IMG/VR virus record: IMGVR_UViG_3300042691_037408
Span: 1 to 20,379 of that record
DNA: 20,379 nucleotides
Reading direction: 5' to 3' (one strand)
From: a virus
A program made the position numbers and the translations under genes. The notes beneath the pieces were generated by a model that was not told the origin of the DNA, ran no database searches, and saw nothing but the letters and a program-made list of their open reading frames with translations. This document shows positions 1 through 7,788 of the stretch, piece by piece. The stretch's first letter is position 1, and the number at the start of each line of letters is the position of its first letter.

Positions 1-1387
1 CGCTCGGATTGAGTTTCTTACTCCCATCGTCCGCCTTGGGGGCGGGGGCTGGAGCCGAGGATCCAACTGATGGAGAAACGTGTTTTTGCGCAGCAGGAGC
101 GGCCTGTTGACGCTGCGTCTGACCCTGCTGACCAGAGCCTGATTGCGCAGAACTCTGCCCGTACCGTTTTTTCACGGCCGTTGTGATCTGATCGTACTCC
201 TGCTTGATGATCGTTTTTTGATCGGATCGGAGCTTATAAAGGACCTCGTCCTTGCCCACCGTCCAGTACCTGGACCGCTTCTCCGCTGGCATGTTGGCGA
301 AGTCCTCCATGGTGGCGAACCGCTTCTGCACTTGGCGACCCCCAATGGTCTCCACCTTGATGCGGTCAGACGGCTCCAGTGCCAGCACCGAGTTCTCAAT
401 GCTCATCATGACCTCCTCGATCTTGGCATGGATCGGATTGGACTGCGTGGGAGCGACAAGCCCTTCGGAGATCTTGATGGTCTCAGTGATCAGGGGGCTG
501 AAGATCTGGGCTGCCTGAGACACCAGCTTCAGCGCAATGGGGTCTTCGTCAGCCAGGCCCTTCTCGCCATCCTTCTTCACCACCTCCACGAGCTTCGGGT
601 CGATTGCCTCCAGGGCCTCCAGCACGGAATCCGTGGCCGTCTGCTCTGCGATTGGGGCAACCCGCTGGCGGCGTTCCTCGGACTGGCGCTTGGAGCTTTC
701 CTCAGCTAGGGCCTTTGACGCCTCCTCGCGAGCCTCCCTCTTGATGATGCGGAGCTGGGCATCCTCAAGCTGCTCGTCGATGTCATCGAACTTGTTGGTC
801 GGATCGTTTTCGGCGTACCAATCCGTGTGTTCGTCGTCGTTCGGGTCGAACTTCTCGCCGGGATTCTCCTTCAGCCACTCGGCCTTGTACTGATCCTCAA
901 TGCCGCCGACCTTCTTGAAGTCGACAACCTGCTTCACGATGCCCTTGAACGCAGTGTCCTGCTGCTCCAGCTCCTGGAACAGAGCCATCTTGCGCTGAAC
1001 ATTCTTGGGCAACTCGGGCTGTGGTTCGGGCTTTGGATCCTCCCGGATCTGGGAGGCCTTTACCGCGGCGGTGGCGGCGGCGGTGGCAGCCTTGGTGATC
1101 GCATCCTCATCCAGAAGCTCCTCAGCCTTGATGATCCGTGGTGCCTTGGCCCGCTTGGGCTTGGCTTCGGGTGGATCCTGCGGAGCTGGCTTCTCTTCAG
1201 CCTTCTCCGTGGTGGGCGCTTCAGTCTCCTGGCTCACTGACGCAGAGGGCTTCTCCTCCTTCGCAACCTCCGCAGGTGCGGGGTCAGCGGGCTTTGGGGC
1301 TGCCTCAGCGGGCTTTGCGCCAAACGAACTGAGAATGGTACGAGCCACCTCAGACTGCTTCTGTTTATCCTCCACTTCGTTACTCAT
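1..1387 (-). CDS. Probable capsid scaffolding-like protein (partial, C-terminus outside window)
   Basis: An uninterrupted frame runs leftward from an ATG at 1387 to the window edge, giving 462 codons without a stop. The first ~110 residues are a disordered Pro/Ala/Glu/Lys-rich stretch (AEAAPKPADPAPAEV is typical). A charged, helix-prone middle follows (many E, K, Q, D), and the last visible part is Gln/Ser/Ala-rich (QQGQTQRQQAAPAAQ). No enzymatic motif is visible. Acidic, low-complexity, coiled-coil-prone proteins just downstream of a portal gene are commonly scaffolds that occupy the procapsid before the major capsid protein, and that is the basis of the call. The start overlaps the stop of the preceding gene as ATGA, so the two are probably translationally coupled. 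It could instead be another head-interior or structural protein. The coding frame is certain and the function is an inference. Confidence 0.6.
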   Translation of the reverse strand, partial: MSNEVEDKQKQSEVARTILSSFGAKPAEAAPKPADPAPAEVAKEEKPSASVSQETEAPTTEKAEEKPAPQDPPEAKPKRAKAPRIIKAEELLDEDAITKAATAAATAAVKASQIREDPKPEPQPELPKNVQRKMALFQELEQQDTAFKGIVKQVVDFKKVGGIEDQYKAEWLKENPGEKFDPNDDEHTDWYAENDPTNKFDDIDEQLEDAQLRIIKREAREEASKALAEESSKRQSEERRQRVAPIAEQTATDSVLEALEAIDPKLVEVVKKDGEKGLADEDPIALKLVSQAAQIFSPLITETIKISEGLVAPTQSNPIHAKIEEVMMSIENSVLALEPSDRIKVETIGGRQVQKRFATMEDFANMPAEKRSRYWTVGKDEVLYKLRSDQKTIIKQEYDQITTAVKKRYGQSSAQSGSGQQGQTQRQQAAPAAQKHVSPSVGSSAPAPAPKADDGSKKLNPS

Positions 1388-1674
1388 ACGAACTTCACTA
1401 TCTGAAACGATTCCCTGCCAACCAAAGACTCCAGCTCGCGGATTGCGAGCCGAAGCGCGGCTGCCGAGGCCAGAGCTTCCTTCGCCTTCATGGGAAGGTC
1501 TGAACCTGCCGCCATTGCCGTGAGATCAGTCATGGCCGTTTGCAGTGCCTCAATCTCCAGGATGGATACCTGGCCTTTCAGCACCTGCAAAGCGACGTCC
1601 ATCTGCGGATCCTCAAGCCAACGCCTGAGCTTTTTCTCATCCTCCCCGAGGAGAGGATGCTCGTGTATCATCAT
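1384..1674 (-). CDS. Small helical phage protein between portal and scaffold
   Basis: A 96-residue protein beginning MMIHEHPLLGEDEKKL. It is predicted by eye to be mostly alpha-helical, with an acidic N-terminal third and two Ala/Leu-rich amphipathic helices (around residues 37-60 and 63-85). No recognised family or motif. It is linked by 4-nt ATGA overlaps at both ends, with the portal stop upstream and the scaffold-like ATG downstream, so it is translated as part of the head operon. A small assembly or linker protein is plausible from position only. Two consecutive ATGs (1674 and 1671) are possible starts; the first is the one that forms the ATGA overlap. Confidence 0.7.
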   Translation of the reverse strand: MMIHEHPLLGEDEKKLRRWLEDPQMDVALQVLKGQVSILEIEALQTAMTDLTAMAAGSDLPMKAKEALASAAALRLAIRELESLVGRESFQIVKFV

Positions 1675-4031
1675 TGAGGCGGAGCGGGCGGCTGGGGCAC
1701 CAAGGTTTCCACGAGACGGTTGAGCTGCTCCATGAGCATTCCCATGGCCTCATCCGAGGTCTGGGCTTTCTGCGCGATCTCGGTGATGGCCTGCTCAAGC
1801 GCCGTGATCTTCTGCTCGTGGGCGGCGACGGGCTCTCCAAGCTGCTGCTGGATTCCTCCAACGAGCGGCTCCAGCTGGGATTGGACGACCGCTTGGATCT
1901 GCTGCACAGCCTGCTCCTGGGAAGCCTGCTGCGCTGCCTGCTGCTCTTCCTCGCTGGGCGGCTTGGGAGCGGACATCATCGCCTTGAAGTCTCCCGGGAC
2001 ACCCATGCGGGAGGCCACCTGGTTGAACATCTTCAGGATGTTGTCGAGACCCACCAGCTGAGCGATCTGCGGGACCATCATGCGGTCGACGAACGTCAGC
2101 ATCAGCTGCGCTGCCTGAGGATCGCTGATGCGGTTGGCTCCCTCGCGCTCGCTGGAGAACTGCTCAACCGACAGGGCCTCCTTGGAGCCAACGACTCCGT
2201 AGCCAGCCTCCTCTCCGCGCTCCACCTCGAAGCCTGCCCGGTTGAGGGCAGCCATTCCACCCTCACTGAGGTCAGCCACCTGGACGGTGATCTGGTCACT
2301 GCCATGTGCGAGCAGCGCATTGTAGAGCGCCTTCTTCATGGCGTAGATGGCCGGATCAATTCCAGACGCCGTGAAGCCCATCCGCGCCGTGGTGTTGGTC
2401 GCGGTGATGGACGTCTCGGTGGCGGACTGCTGGTGGTCAGCTGTCTGCCCGAGCTCCTGCGCGGAGAACCCGAGCACACGCTCAGCCATGCCGATGATGG
2501 TGTTGATCGCGCCGATCAGTTCACCCGTCGGCTGGATGGGCATTTGCACAGGCACAAAGGCCCGGCTGTAGTCGCTCTGCTGGCGGGCGAGGTGCTTGCC
2601 AGAGAACTTCGCGAACTCGATTCCGCGGAGCATGTTCTCGGCGGAGTTCTCCACGGTCTTGAAGAACTCGTCGGTGACCATGTCCGTGTCCACCCCAACC
2701 ACCCGGATGAGGTTCTTCTTCACAGTCATGAGGTACTGCGAAAGAAGGTTGGAGATGTGGTCCTGGAACGGCAGGAGCTCCTGGGCCAACGAGGAGTTGG
2801 TGGTCCGGTTCTCGTCGTACTCGTACAGGTAGGCGTGGACGGGAGCGTAGCCCATCGGCTCGGCGAAGATGACGCTGCGATCGCCTGCGTAGACGAAGCG
2901 CATCCACACCGGGTACTCGTAGTCTCCGAGACCCCAGTCCTTCGGGACCAGCTTGTGATGGAAGTCCACCACGTCGACGCCATCGTCGTTCTTGGCTCCC
3001 CGCCGGTAGTAGAACGCCTCCTGCTCGCGCTCGTTGCTGCCGCCAGTCCTGATGTCCGGGAAGCGGGCGGCACACGGGTACAACTCCTGGTAGTACGTCC
3101 AGAGGCTGCTGTTGCGCCAGGAGAGGTCCTTGAACCCGATCTTGTCCTTGTTCCAGTAGTGGGGGCTGGAATCAACCTCCTGCCACCGCTTGATGCTCCA
3201 GAACCCGGCGTACTCACAGCCGGAGTCGCTGTTGATGGTGTGGAGCGGGTGGGCCTGGTCGAAGAAGCAGCGGGTGGGGTGCGGGCGGTACCACCGGATA
3301 CCCTCCTTCACCACCTTCTTGGATCCCTTGATCATCTGCTCCTCGCGGTAGTAGGACTCCCGAGGGAACACGAGGCACCGTGAGTACAGGAGCATGTCCT
3401 TGATGGACTGCTTGATGTCCTCGCGGTAACCCAGATCGACAGAGAACCGATCAATTCGGGCCGTGATCACCTTGCACAGGGCGCGGTCTGCCTCGTCCTG
3501 CCGGTGAGGCTCGTACTTCAACAGAGGGTACACGTCCCGGTCGTTGAATAGCTTGGCCCACCGGATCTTCACGTAGGCCGCCACCATCGGCATGAAGATG
3601 TTGAAGAACGTGGGCAGGTTGAGCTTCTTCCCCGGATTGCCGGAGTTGTTCTTCATCCGCCGACCCATGTCGTCCAGGCGGTGGCCGGTGGAATCCACCA
3701 TGTCCACGAGCATCGACTCCAGGCCCCAGTCCTTGGCCATGGACAGAAGCTCCTTCTGGCCCGGCCCACGATCGATCAGGTCGCTGACGATGGTGTAGGT
3801 GATCTGGTTCTGGGAGGCGTCGAATGCCTTGTCGATGGCCCTGATCACGCGAGCCTCAGCCAGGCTGCGGCGCACTCCTTCATCAATGCGCCAGCGGTGA
3901 AGCTCAATGAGCTTGTTCACCTTCTTGCCAGACTCGGTCTTCTCGCGCTCTTCGTCAGTAGCCTCGAAGATCTTCTTCAGGGATTCCTGATCGAGGCCCT
4001 TTGAACGAACGTGTTCTAGGTCGATGTACAT
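1671..4031 (-). CDS. Portal protein (putative)
   Basis: A 786-residue protein, in the upper range for phage portals. The portal forms the ring at the capsid vertex through which the terminase pumps DNA and to which the tail attaches. The N-terminal ~150 residues are helical and charged. The central region (about residues 150-560) holds the portal-like core, with aromatic-rich stretches such as FFNIFMPMVAAYVKIRWAKL and helices such as ELIGAINTIIGMAERVLG. The last ~110 residues are a Gln-rich coiled coil ending in a Pro-rich tail (VPQPPAPPQ), as seen in several portal C-termini. Position supports the call: a scaffold-like gene follows, and TerL is the next gene upstream in the opposite direction. 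The start ATG at 4031 lies inside the previous gene's 3' end (16-nt overlap). It could be another head-tail connector, but length and context favour portal. Confidence 0.75.
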   Translation of the reverse strand: MYIDLEHVRSKGLDQESLKKIFEATDEEREKTESGKKVNKLIELHRWRIDEGVRRSLAEARVIRAIDKAFDASQNQITYTIVSDLIDRGPGQKELLSMAKDWGLESMLVDMVDSTGHRLDDMGRRMKNNSGNPGKKLNLPTFFNIFMPMVAAYVKIRWAKLFNDRDVYPLLKYEPHRQDEADRALCKVITARIDRFSVDLGYREDIKQSIKDMLLYSRCLVFPRESYYREEQMIKGSKKVVKEGIRWYRPHPTRCFFDQAHPLHTINSDSGCEYAGFWSIKRWQEVDSSPHYWNKDKIGFKDLSWRNSSLWTYYQELYPCAARFPDIRTGGSNEREQEAFYYRRGAKNDDGVDVVDFHHKLVPKDWGLGDYEYPVWMRFVYAGDRSVIFAEPMGYAPVHAYLYEYDENRTTNSSLAQELLPFQDHISNLLSQYLMTVKKNLIRVVGVDTDMVTDEFFKTVENSAENMLRGIEFAKFSGKHLARQQSDYSRAFVPVQMPIQPTGELIGAINTIIGMAERVLGFSAQELGQTADHQQSATETSITATNTTARMGFTASGIDPAIYAMKKALYNALLAHGSDQITVQVADLSEGGMAALNRAGFEVERGEEAGYGVVGSKEALSVEQFSSEREGANRISDPQAAQLMLTFVDRMMVPQIAQLVGLDNILKMFNQVASRMGVPGDFKAMMSAPKPPSEEEQQAAQQASQEQAVQQIQAVVQSQLEPLVGGIQQQLGEPVAAHEQKITALEQAITEIAQKAQTSDEAMGMLMEQLNRLVETLVPQPPAPPQ

Positions 4032-4387
4032 GTGGTCAATGGTTCCGCTGGTGTCTGGACTGAATCAACCCACTTCTGGTAGATCTCGTACTCCTGCGGT
4101 GTCACTTGGAGCGACATCTGGATCTTTACGACCGGGCGCACCCTGAGCCCGGGACAGAGATCGAACTCATCAATGAGCTTCTCCTTCAGCTCAACCAGAT
4201 AGATTTTACCGATGTCAGGCCTTACGCGCCGACGCTGAGGTCGGACTGCGGCCAGCAATCCGATCTTCCCATCCACATCCGTGACGATCCGGATCTGCCT
4301 GTGGGGTGACTTGCCTCCGACCAGCCGATCCAGGTGATCAAGTGGCCGGTCGTCCTGCTCAAGCCTCTTCGGAGTCGCCTTCTTCAT
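4016..4387 (-). CDS. Hypothetical small head-operon protein
   Basis: A 123-residue protein when started at ATG 4387, which has a GAAGG Shine-Dalgarno-like run 5 nt upstream. The same frame is open further upstream, but that part is a shadow of the acidic tail of the preceding gene. The body is basic and beta/alpha mixed (QIRIVTDVDGKIGLL, IYLVELKEKLIDEFDLC), followed by a helix (TPQEYEIYQKWVDSVQ). I do not recognise the family. It overlaps the preceding gene by 29 nt and the portal start by 16 nt, so it belongs to the head operon. Role unknown; an assembly or regulatory protein is possible. Confidence 0.6.
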   Translation of the reverse strand: MKKATPKRLEQDDRPLDHLDRLVGGKSPHRQIRIVTDVDGKIGLLAAVRPQRRRVRPDIGKIYLVELKEKLIDEFDLCPGLRVRPVVKIQMSLQVTPQEYEIYQKWVDSVQTPAEPLTTCTST

Positions 4388-4682
4388 CATCACCTTCTTC
4401 ATCATCCTCGTAGGCGACCTCGGTCGGCTTCCCACCCACGGCGACGATCTCAACCGTCACATCGGTGGGGCCGTCCTTGGTGTCGGTGATCCGGGAGATC
4501 TTGAACTCCGCCGTCACGCGCATGGTCTTTCCGGCTTGGAGCTTCTGGTTGCCGAAAACCGCCGCGATGGCCTCCTTGTCGTAGAGGGAGAATGACGGAT
4601 AGCGCGGCTCCGATTCAGATTCGCTGTCCTTGGACATGGCGATGACCATCCCACCTGACGGCTTGTAGGCGCAGTCTTTCAT
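4359..4682 (-). CDS. Acidic-tailed small protein, first gene of the minus head operon
   Basis: A 107-residue protein starting at ATG 4682. An in-frame TTG at 4718 is less likely because it coincides with the -35 hexamer of the promoter. The core (residues ~25-88) looks like a small beta-rich domain (GKTMRVTAEFKISRITD, PTDVTVEIVAVGG). The last ~18 residues are almost only Asp, Glu and Gly. An AAGG lies 9 nt before the ATG, and the -10 box of the likely promoter ends 8 nt before it, so the mRNA may be nearly leaderless. The family is not recognised. An acidic-tailed beta protein beside head genes could be a decoration or accessory protein, but nothing shows this directly. Confidence 0.65.
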   Translation of the reverse strand: MKDCAYKPSGGMVIAMSKDSESESEPRYPSFSLYDKEAIAAVFGNQKLQAGKTMRVTAEFKISRITDTKDGPTDVTVEIVAVGGKPTEVAYEDDEEGDDEEGDSEEA

Positions 4683-4686
4683 CGGC

Positions 4687-4714
4687 TTGAGCCTTAGCGA
4701 TTTTTGTGTAACCG
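4687..4714 (+). promoter_or_regulatory. Promoter of terL, facing the head-operon promoter
   Basis: TTGAGC (4687-4692), a 16-nt spacer, TAACCG (4709-4714), and 11 nt to the terL ATG at 4726. It overlaps the oppositely directed promoter almost completely, so the two operons may compete for polymerase. No Shine-Dalgarno is visible before terL, which fits a very short leader. Confidence 0.4.
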
Positions 4715-4718
4715 TCAA
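4691..4718 (-). promoter_or_regulatory. Promoter of the leftward head operon
   Basis: On the minus strand: TTGACG (4718-4713), a 16-nt spacer, TAAGGC (4696-4691), then 8 nt to the ATG at 4682. A start site at the usual 6-8 nt after the -10 would fall at or next to the start codon, so the transcript would be leaderless. The geometry matches the promoters at 6221 and 9553. The -10 is imperfect. Confidence 0.5.
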
Positions 4719-4725
4719 ACGCGCA

Positions 4726-6219
4726 ATGGATAGTCATCAAGGCTGGGTGCAAGCGAATGGCAGCTGGTACCCCAGCAGAGCGGAAAAGCAGCAGCAGATC
4801 TTCGATTGTGCGCATAGATACACCCTGATCCACGGCCCTCGTAAGACAGGTAAGTCCACAGGAATCCAGCACAAGGTGTTCAGGTGGCTGGTGCAGACTG
4901 AGAACGCCTCTGTGGGCATCTTCTCACGCACCACCCGTAACGGTAAGCAGGGTGTTTGGAAGGCTCTCATTGGTGACATCTACCGATCCTGGAATGCCAT
5001 GGGAATGACCGAGTGGGTCAAGGAGCCTGGCTATGAGATGGACACGAAGATGGCATTCTTCCGGGTCCGAAACCAGTACGGCGGGTACAGCGAGTGCCAG
5101 CTTCACTCCATCAACTACGACGAGAACGCCGAGGAGCTCCTGAAGGACTCGACCTTCACCCACATCTACATGGTCGAGGCCGATCGATTCGACCGGAAGT
5201 CTTTCAACGCGCTGCAGATGACGCTGCGCTCAGCCTCTGTCCCGTACGAGCGGCAGCAGTTCATCCTGGACTGCAACCCACCGGAGGAGGGCGAGGATCA
5301 CTGGCTGCATGACGTGTTCTTCAAGGCCAAGGGCGAGACCTCCATGGAGCAATGGAAGCTGCTGCATGAGCAGATCAGCGTCTCCATCGACGAGAACCCG
5401 TTTCTCAACGATATCCAGAAGCAGGAGATCTACCGCACCTACCAGCACGACAAGACCCTCCTGGATCGGTACTACTACGGCAAATGGGTGCGGGGCATGG
5501 AGAACTCAGCCTTCTCGGACGTGTTCATGCCAAACTTCCACATCGTTGGGGAGTTCGACTCCAACAAGCGCGAGAACGAGATGGAGCTGCTGCGCCCTTC
5601 CAAGGGGGCCTACGTGATGGACGTCGGTCTGGACGTTGGTGATGTGAACACAGCTGTCAGCTTTGGGTGTCCGCGGGTGGATGGGCACAACATCGCGTAC
5701 GACATCGTGGATGAGATCGTCTACCTGAAGGACCGGGTCACCCTGGATGAGCTGACTGTCGAGATCATGGCCCACATGGACAGGTGGGATGAGTACTTCG
5801 AGAAGATCCTCAAGACCCGCAAGCCTCAGTGGAGGTTCTGGTCTGACCCGTCCTCGCTGAAGTTCAAGGGTGCCATCGGCGGAACCGAGGCTCAGCTGAT
5901 GGAGCTGCGGAGCGATGGGCGGATCATGATGCAGGGCGTGTACAAGGCACCTGGTACCGTGCTCAAGCGGTTGGACCTCATGAAGCGGATGCTTTTCGAG
6001 GAGCGGATCTTCTTTTCTGCAAAATGCTTCAAGCACATTGAGATGCTGCGCAACCTGAGGCGCGGGTCTTCTCACACCCACATCATTGACCGCAGCTCCG
6101 AATACAAGCATGTGTTCGACTCGGCAACCTACATGCTGCAGGGGGCGATGCCTGAGGAGATCATGGCTGCATCAGGGCCTTCTTCGGCCCCTTTTTCCAT
6201 GCAATCCATCAGATTTTGA
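4726..6219 (+). CDS. terL: Terminase large subunit
   Basis: A 497-residue protein, normal length for the family. TerL is the ATPase-nuclease motor that drives genome packaging through the portal and cuts the concatemer. The N-terminal ATPase domain has a Walker A-type loop GPRKTGKST (residues ~37-45). The later IYMVEADRFD is the likely Walker B with its acidic residue. The C-terminal RNase H-like nuclease domain starts near YVMDVGLDVGDVNTAVSFG, where the first metal-binding Asp is expected, and ends near HVFDSATYML, where the last one is expected. ATG 4726 is preferred over the in-frame TTG at 4687, because that TTG is part of the -35 box and the protein begins naturally at MDSHQGW. No small terminase subunit gene was recognised next to it. 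The gene diverges from the portal operon, whereas terL and portal are usually co-directional. Confidence 0.88.
   Translation: MDSHQGWVQANGSWYPSRAEKQQQIFDCAHRYTLIHGPRKTGKSTGIQHKVFRWLVQTENASVGIFSRTTRNGKQGVWKALIGDIYRSWNAMGMTEWVKEPGYEMDTKMAFFRVRNQYGGYSECQLHSINYDENAEELLKDSTFTHIYMVEADRFDRKSFNALQMTLRSASVPYERQQFILDCNPPEEGEDHWLHDVFFKAKGETSMEQWKLLHEQISVSIDENPFLNDIQKQEIYRTYQHDKTLLDRYYYGKWVRGMENSAFSDVFMPNFHIVGEFDSNKRENEMELLRPSKGAYVMDVGLDVGDVNTAVSFGCPRVDGHNIAYDIVDEIVYLKDRVTLDELTVEIMAHMDRWDEYFEKILKTRKPQWRFWSDPSSLKFKGAIGGTEAQLMELRSDGRIMMQGVYKAPGTVLKRLDLMKRMLFEERIFFSAKCFKHIEMLRNLRRGSSHTHIIDRSSEYKHVFDSATYMLQGAMPEEIMAASGPSSAPFSMQSIRF
6175..6196 (+). terminator. Intrinsic terminator embedded in the 3' end of terL
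   Basis: GGGCC (6175-6179), a 6-nt loop, GGCCC (6186-6190), then a C and five T (6192-6196). The stem is short (5 bp) but all G-C and is followed directly by the T-tract. It lies inside the last codons of terL and just before a new promoter at 6221, so it separates two transcription units. Confidence 0.5.
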
Positions 6220-6220
6220 C

Positions 6221-6248
6221 TTGAGCGTCGTAGCTGTTCTTGTAGCGT
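6221..6248 (+). promoter_or_regulatory. GTAGC-box promoter for the genes after terL
   Basis: TTGAGC (6221-6226), a 16-nt spacer, TAGCGT (6243-6248), and 7 nt to the ATG at 6256, which predicts a leaderless mRNA. Two GTAGC boxes (6230-6234 and 6242-6246) lie 12 nt apart across the spacer and -10. An overlapping TTGACT at 6216 is an alternative -35 but gives a 21-nt spacer. Confidence 0.5.
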
Positions 6249-6255
6249 TTACTCC

Positions 6256-6468
6256 ATGCGAAGAAAGATGCTGGGCAGGTTCACCTTGGAGGGGATTGAG
6301 TGGACCGCATTCGTCAAGGACGGGGCGTTGTGCGTGCGGCCGTACGGAAAGCCTCGCATGATCAGGTCGCTTTCGGTGGAGAAGGCCGTGGAGCTTTGCA
6401 TCGCCAACGGCCAGGACTCAATCAGCCCAAAGCGGGCAGACAATCATCCGGAATTCCTCTTTCAGTGA
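6256..6468 (+). CDS. Hypothetical 70-residue protein
   Basis: Begins MRRKMLGRFTLEGIEWTAFV. A small, probably beta-alpha domain: two short strands (FTLEGIEWTAFV and GALCVRPYG), then a helix (SVEKAVELCIANG) and a basic tail. The family is not recognised. It has no Shine-Dalgarno, and its ATG sits 7 nt after the -10 box, consistent with leaderless translation. The stop overlaps the next gene's GTG start as GTGA, so the two are probably coupled. Confidence 0.65.
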   Translation: MRRKMLGRFTLEGIEWTAFVKDGALCVRPYGKPRMIRSLSVEKAVELCIANGQDSISPKRADNHPEFLFQ

Positions 6469-7577
6469 CCTACTTTTCAGACAGTGACGTGGAGCTTTGG
6501 TACACCTTCAGCGGTGAATACCAGATTCCGTTCCTTTGTCGGCCCGTCCGGCTCGATGGCGGCGTGGAAGCGTGGCATATTTCACAGGCCGCGACCTCCA
6601 ACGTGCTGCTTTCGCGCAAACTCAAGGCTGAGATGGACGCCTGCGCTGTCTTCGTGGTGATGGACGGCCACATTCTGGAGGACACTGTCTTCCGATCGCA
6701 GTTCACGAAGGCACCGGGGATCACGCCAGCCTTCTACTTCCGCAAGAATGGTGAGTTTGTCCGCGGGGTGGAGAATCTGGAGGCTGAACCCGCCTTCAAT
6801 GCGTTCCGGAACGCCCCGGATTCCAACAAAACCTTCGTGGAGTCGCTTCACAGGGTGACCAGGATCGACGATCTGGCGGTTTTGAAGACGCTCTGGAACG
6901 CCGTCTGCAACCACATGGCGTACTGGCTCATCGTTGAGCAGAAGCCGATCGATTTCGGGTGGTTCAAGCTCCACGCCTTTCCGGTTCGGGACAACTGGAA
7001 GCAGGTCCTGATCGCCAAACACCACCAGCTGCGCTCTGCGTCACGCCTGATGGGTGAATCCAGGATGGATGCCCTGGAGGCTGGCGGTGTCTTGCAGTCG
7101 CTGCAGCAGACAGACCTCATCGCGCTGCGGTCGGAGGACTCCCAGCGCACTGTAAGCTGGACTCTGGAGGTCGAACCGACCGATTACTGGGATCAATATG
7201 TCAACTCAGCCGAAAAAGAGCGACTCAACAGCTCAATACCCCTCGACGAGTACGTGTCCCTCTGGGGCAGGACAATGCTCTCGCTCCGAAAAGGCCTTGT
7301 CTCGTGCCTATGCAGATTCGCACTCCGCTCTACCCTACCTGCTGCTACAGTGGGTGGCTCTCGTTCCCCGTCTGGTGGTGGCTTTAAGGAATACGTACGG
7401 CCTGGCAGGGTGCGTCCGATTGATGTGGACGACGTTCCCGTCAGTCTTACGGGCGGCAGCTGCAAGGACTCGGTGCGGATCCCGACAGGTCAAGTCGCTG
7501 GCGTTTCAAAGGCTGTCGACATGCCAAAGGTGCGCCGTCTTCGACTCCCGCTTCCAAACGTGCGGAACACCCGGTGA
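6465..7577 (+). CDS. Hypothetical protein with possible out-of-frame 3' part
   Basis: GTG start at 6465 in a GTGA overlap; 370 residues. The first ~245 residues read as a well-formed soluble protein (LDGGVEAWHISQAATSNVLL, ACAVFVVMDGHILEDTVF). I recognise no family. From about 7300 the same frame becomes low in complexity (SRSPSGGG, RRLRLPLPN), and its third-position G/C drops to about 44% between 7306 and 7400, while another frame holds a convincing Cys-rich protein. The true stop is therefore uncertain. Either the C-terminal ~100 residues are a read-through after a lost stop or an indel, or the region is genuinely dual-coding. The annotated stop lies 2 nt from the stop of the converging minus-strand gene. 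Confidence 0.6.
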   Translation: MTYFSDSDVELWYTFSGEYQIPFLCRPVRLDGGVEAWHISQAATSNVLLSRKLKAEMDACAVFVVMDGHILEDTVFRSQFTKAPGITPAFYFRKNGEFVRGVENLEAEPAFNAFRNAPDSNKTFVESLHRVTRIDDLAVLKTLWNAVCNHMAYWLIVEQKPIDFGWFKLHAFPVRDNWKQVLIAKHHQLRSASRLMGESRMDALEAGGVLQSLQQTDLIALRSEDSQRTVSWTLEVEPTDYWDQYVNSAEKERLNSSIPLDEYVSLWGRTMLSLRKGLVSCLCRFALRSTLPAATVGGSRSPSGGGFKEYVRPGRVRPIDVDDVPVSLTGGSCKDSVRIPTGQVAGVSKAVDMPKVRRLRLPLPNVRNTR

Positions 7578-7788
7578 CTTCATTGACGCGGCACAGCCAG
7601 AAACTCCTCCAGGGGTAGACTCCAGGTCGATGTCCAGGTCGATGCGGATACAGGTTGGGTGCTGGTGCTACCTTCCGCTGGCTTCTCAGGATCCGGACAA
7701 GCTGTGCTGGGCGCGTGCTCAGGGTGAGGACTACGGCTGGCCTGAAGACGACGGAGAGTCGCTTCTACGTACACCGAAGCGTCCATGA
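7198..7788 (+). CDS. Cys-rich, probably metal-binding phage protein in an overlapping frame
   Basis: A 196-codon frame overlapping the 3' part of the preceding gene. The C-terminal half has the pattern CQRCAVFDSRFQTCG (7528 onward) followed by GCWCYLP and CWAR. This is a C-x2-C-x8-C plus C-x-C arrangement that I associate from memory with small phage proteins having an N-terminal helical or membrane-proximal part (here PYLLLQWVALVPRLVVAL). Third-position G/C is about 75% at 7487-7577, against about 61% for the competing frame. The start is uncertain: ATG 7198, GTG 7354 and ATG 7423 are all in frame and none has a clear Shine-Dalgarno. Its last ~209 nt lie opposite the 3' end of the gene at 7580-7957. 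Function unknown. Confidence 0.5.
   Translation: MSTQPKKSDSTAQYPSTSTCPSGAGQCSRSEKALSRAYADSHSALPYLLLQWVALVPRLVVALRNTYGLAGCVRLMWTTFPSVLRAAAARTRCGSRQVKSLAFQRLSTCQRCAVFDSRFQTCGTPGDFIDAAQPETPPGVDSRSMSRSMRIQVGCWCYLPLASQDPDKLCWARAQGEDYGWPEDDGESLLRTPKRP

Noticed and set aside
1674-3383. A 569-codon open frame on the plus strand opposite the portal gene, and several shorter ones at 143-1523
   Set aside because: They mirror the strongly biased codons of the minus-strand portal and scaffold-like genes and give His/Leu/Val/Arg-rich products without motifs; the minus frames have the overlaps and domain-like sequences.
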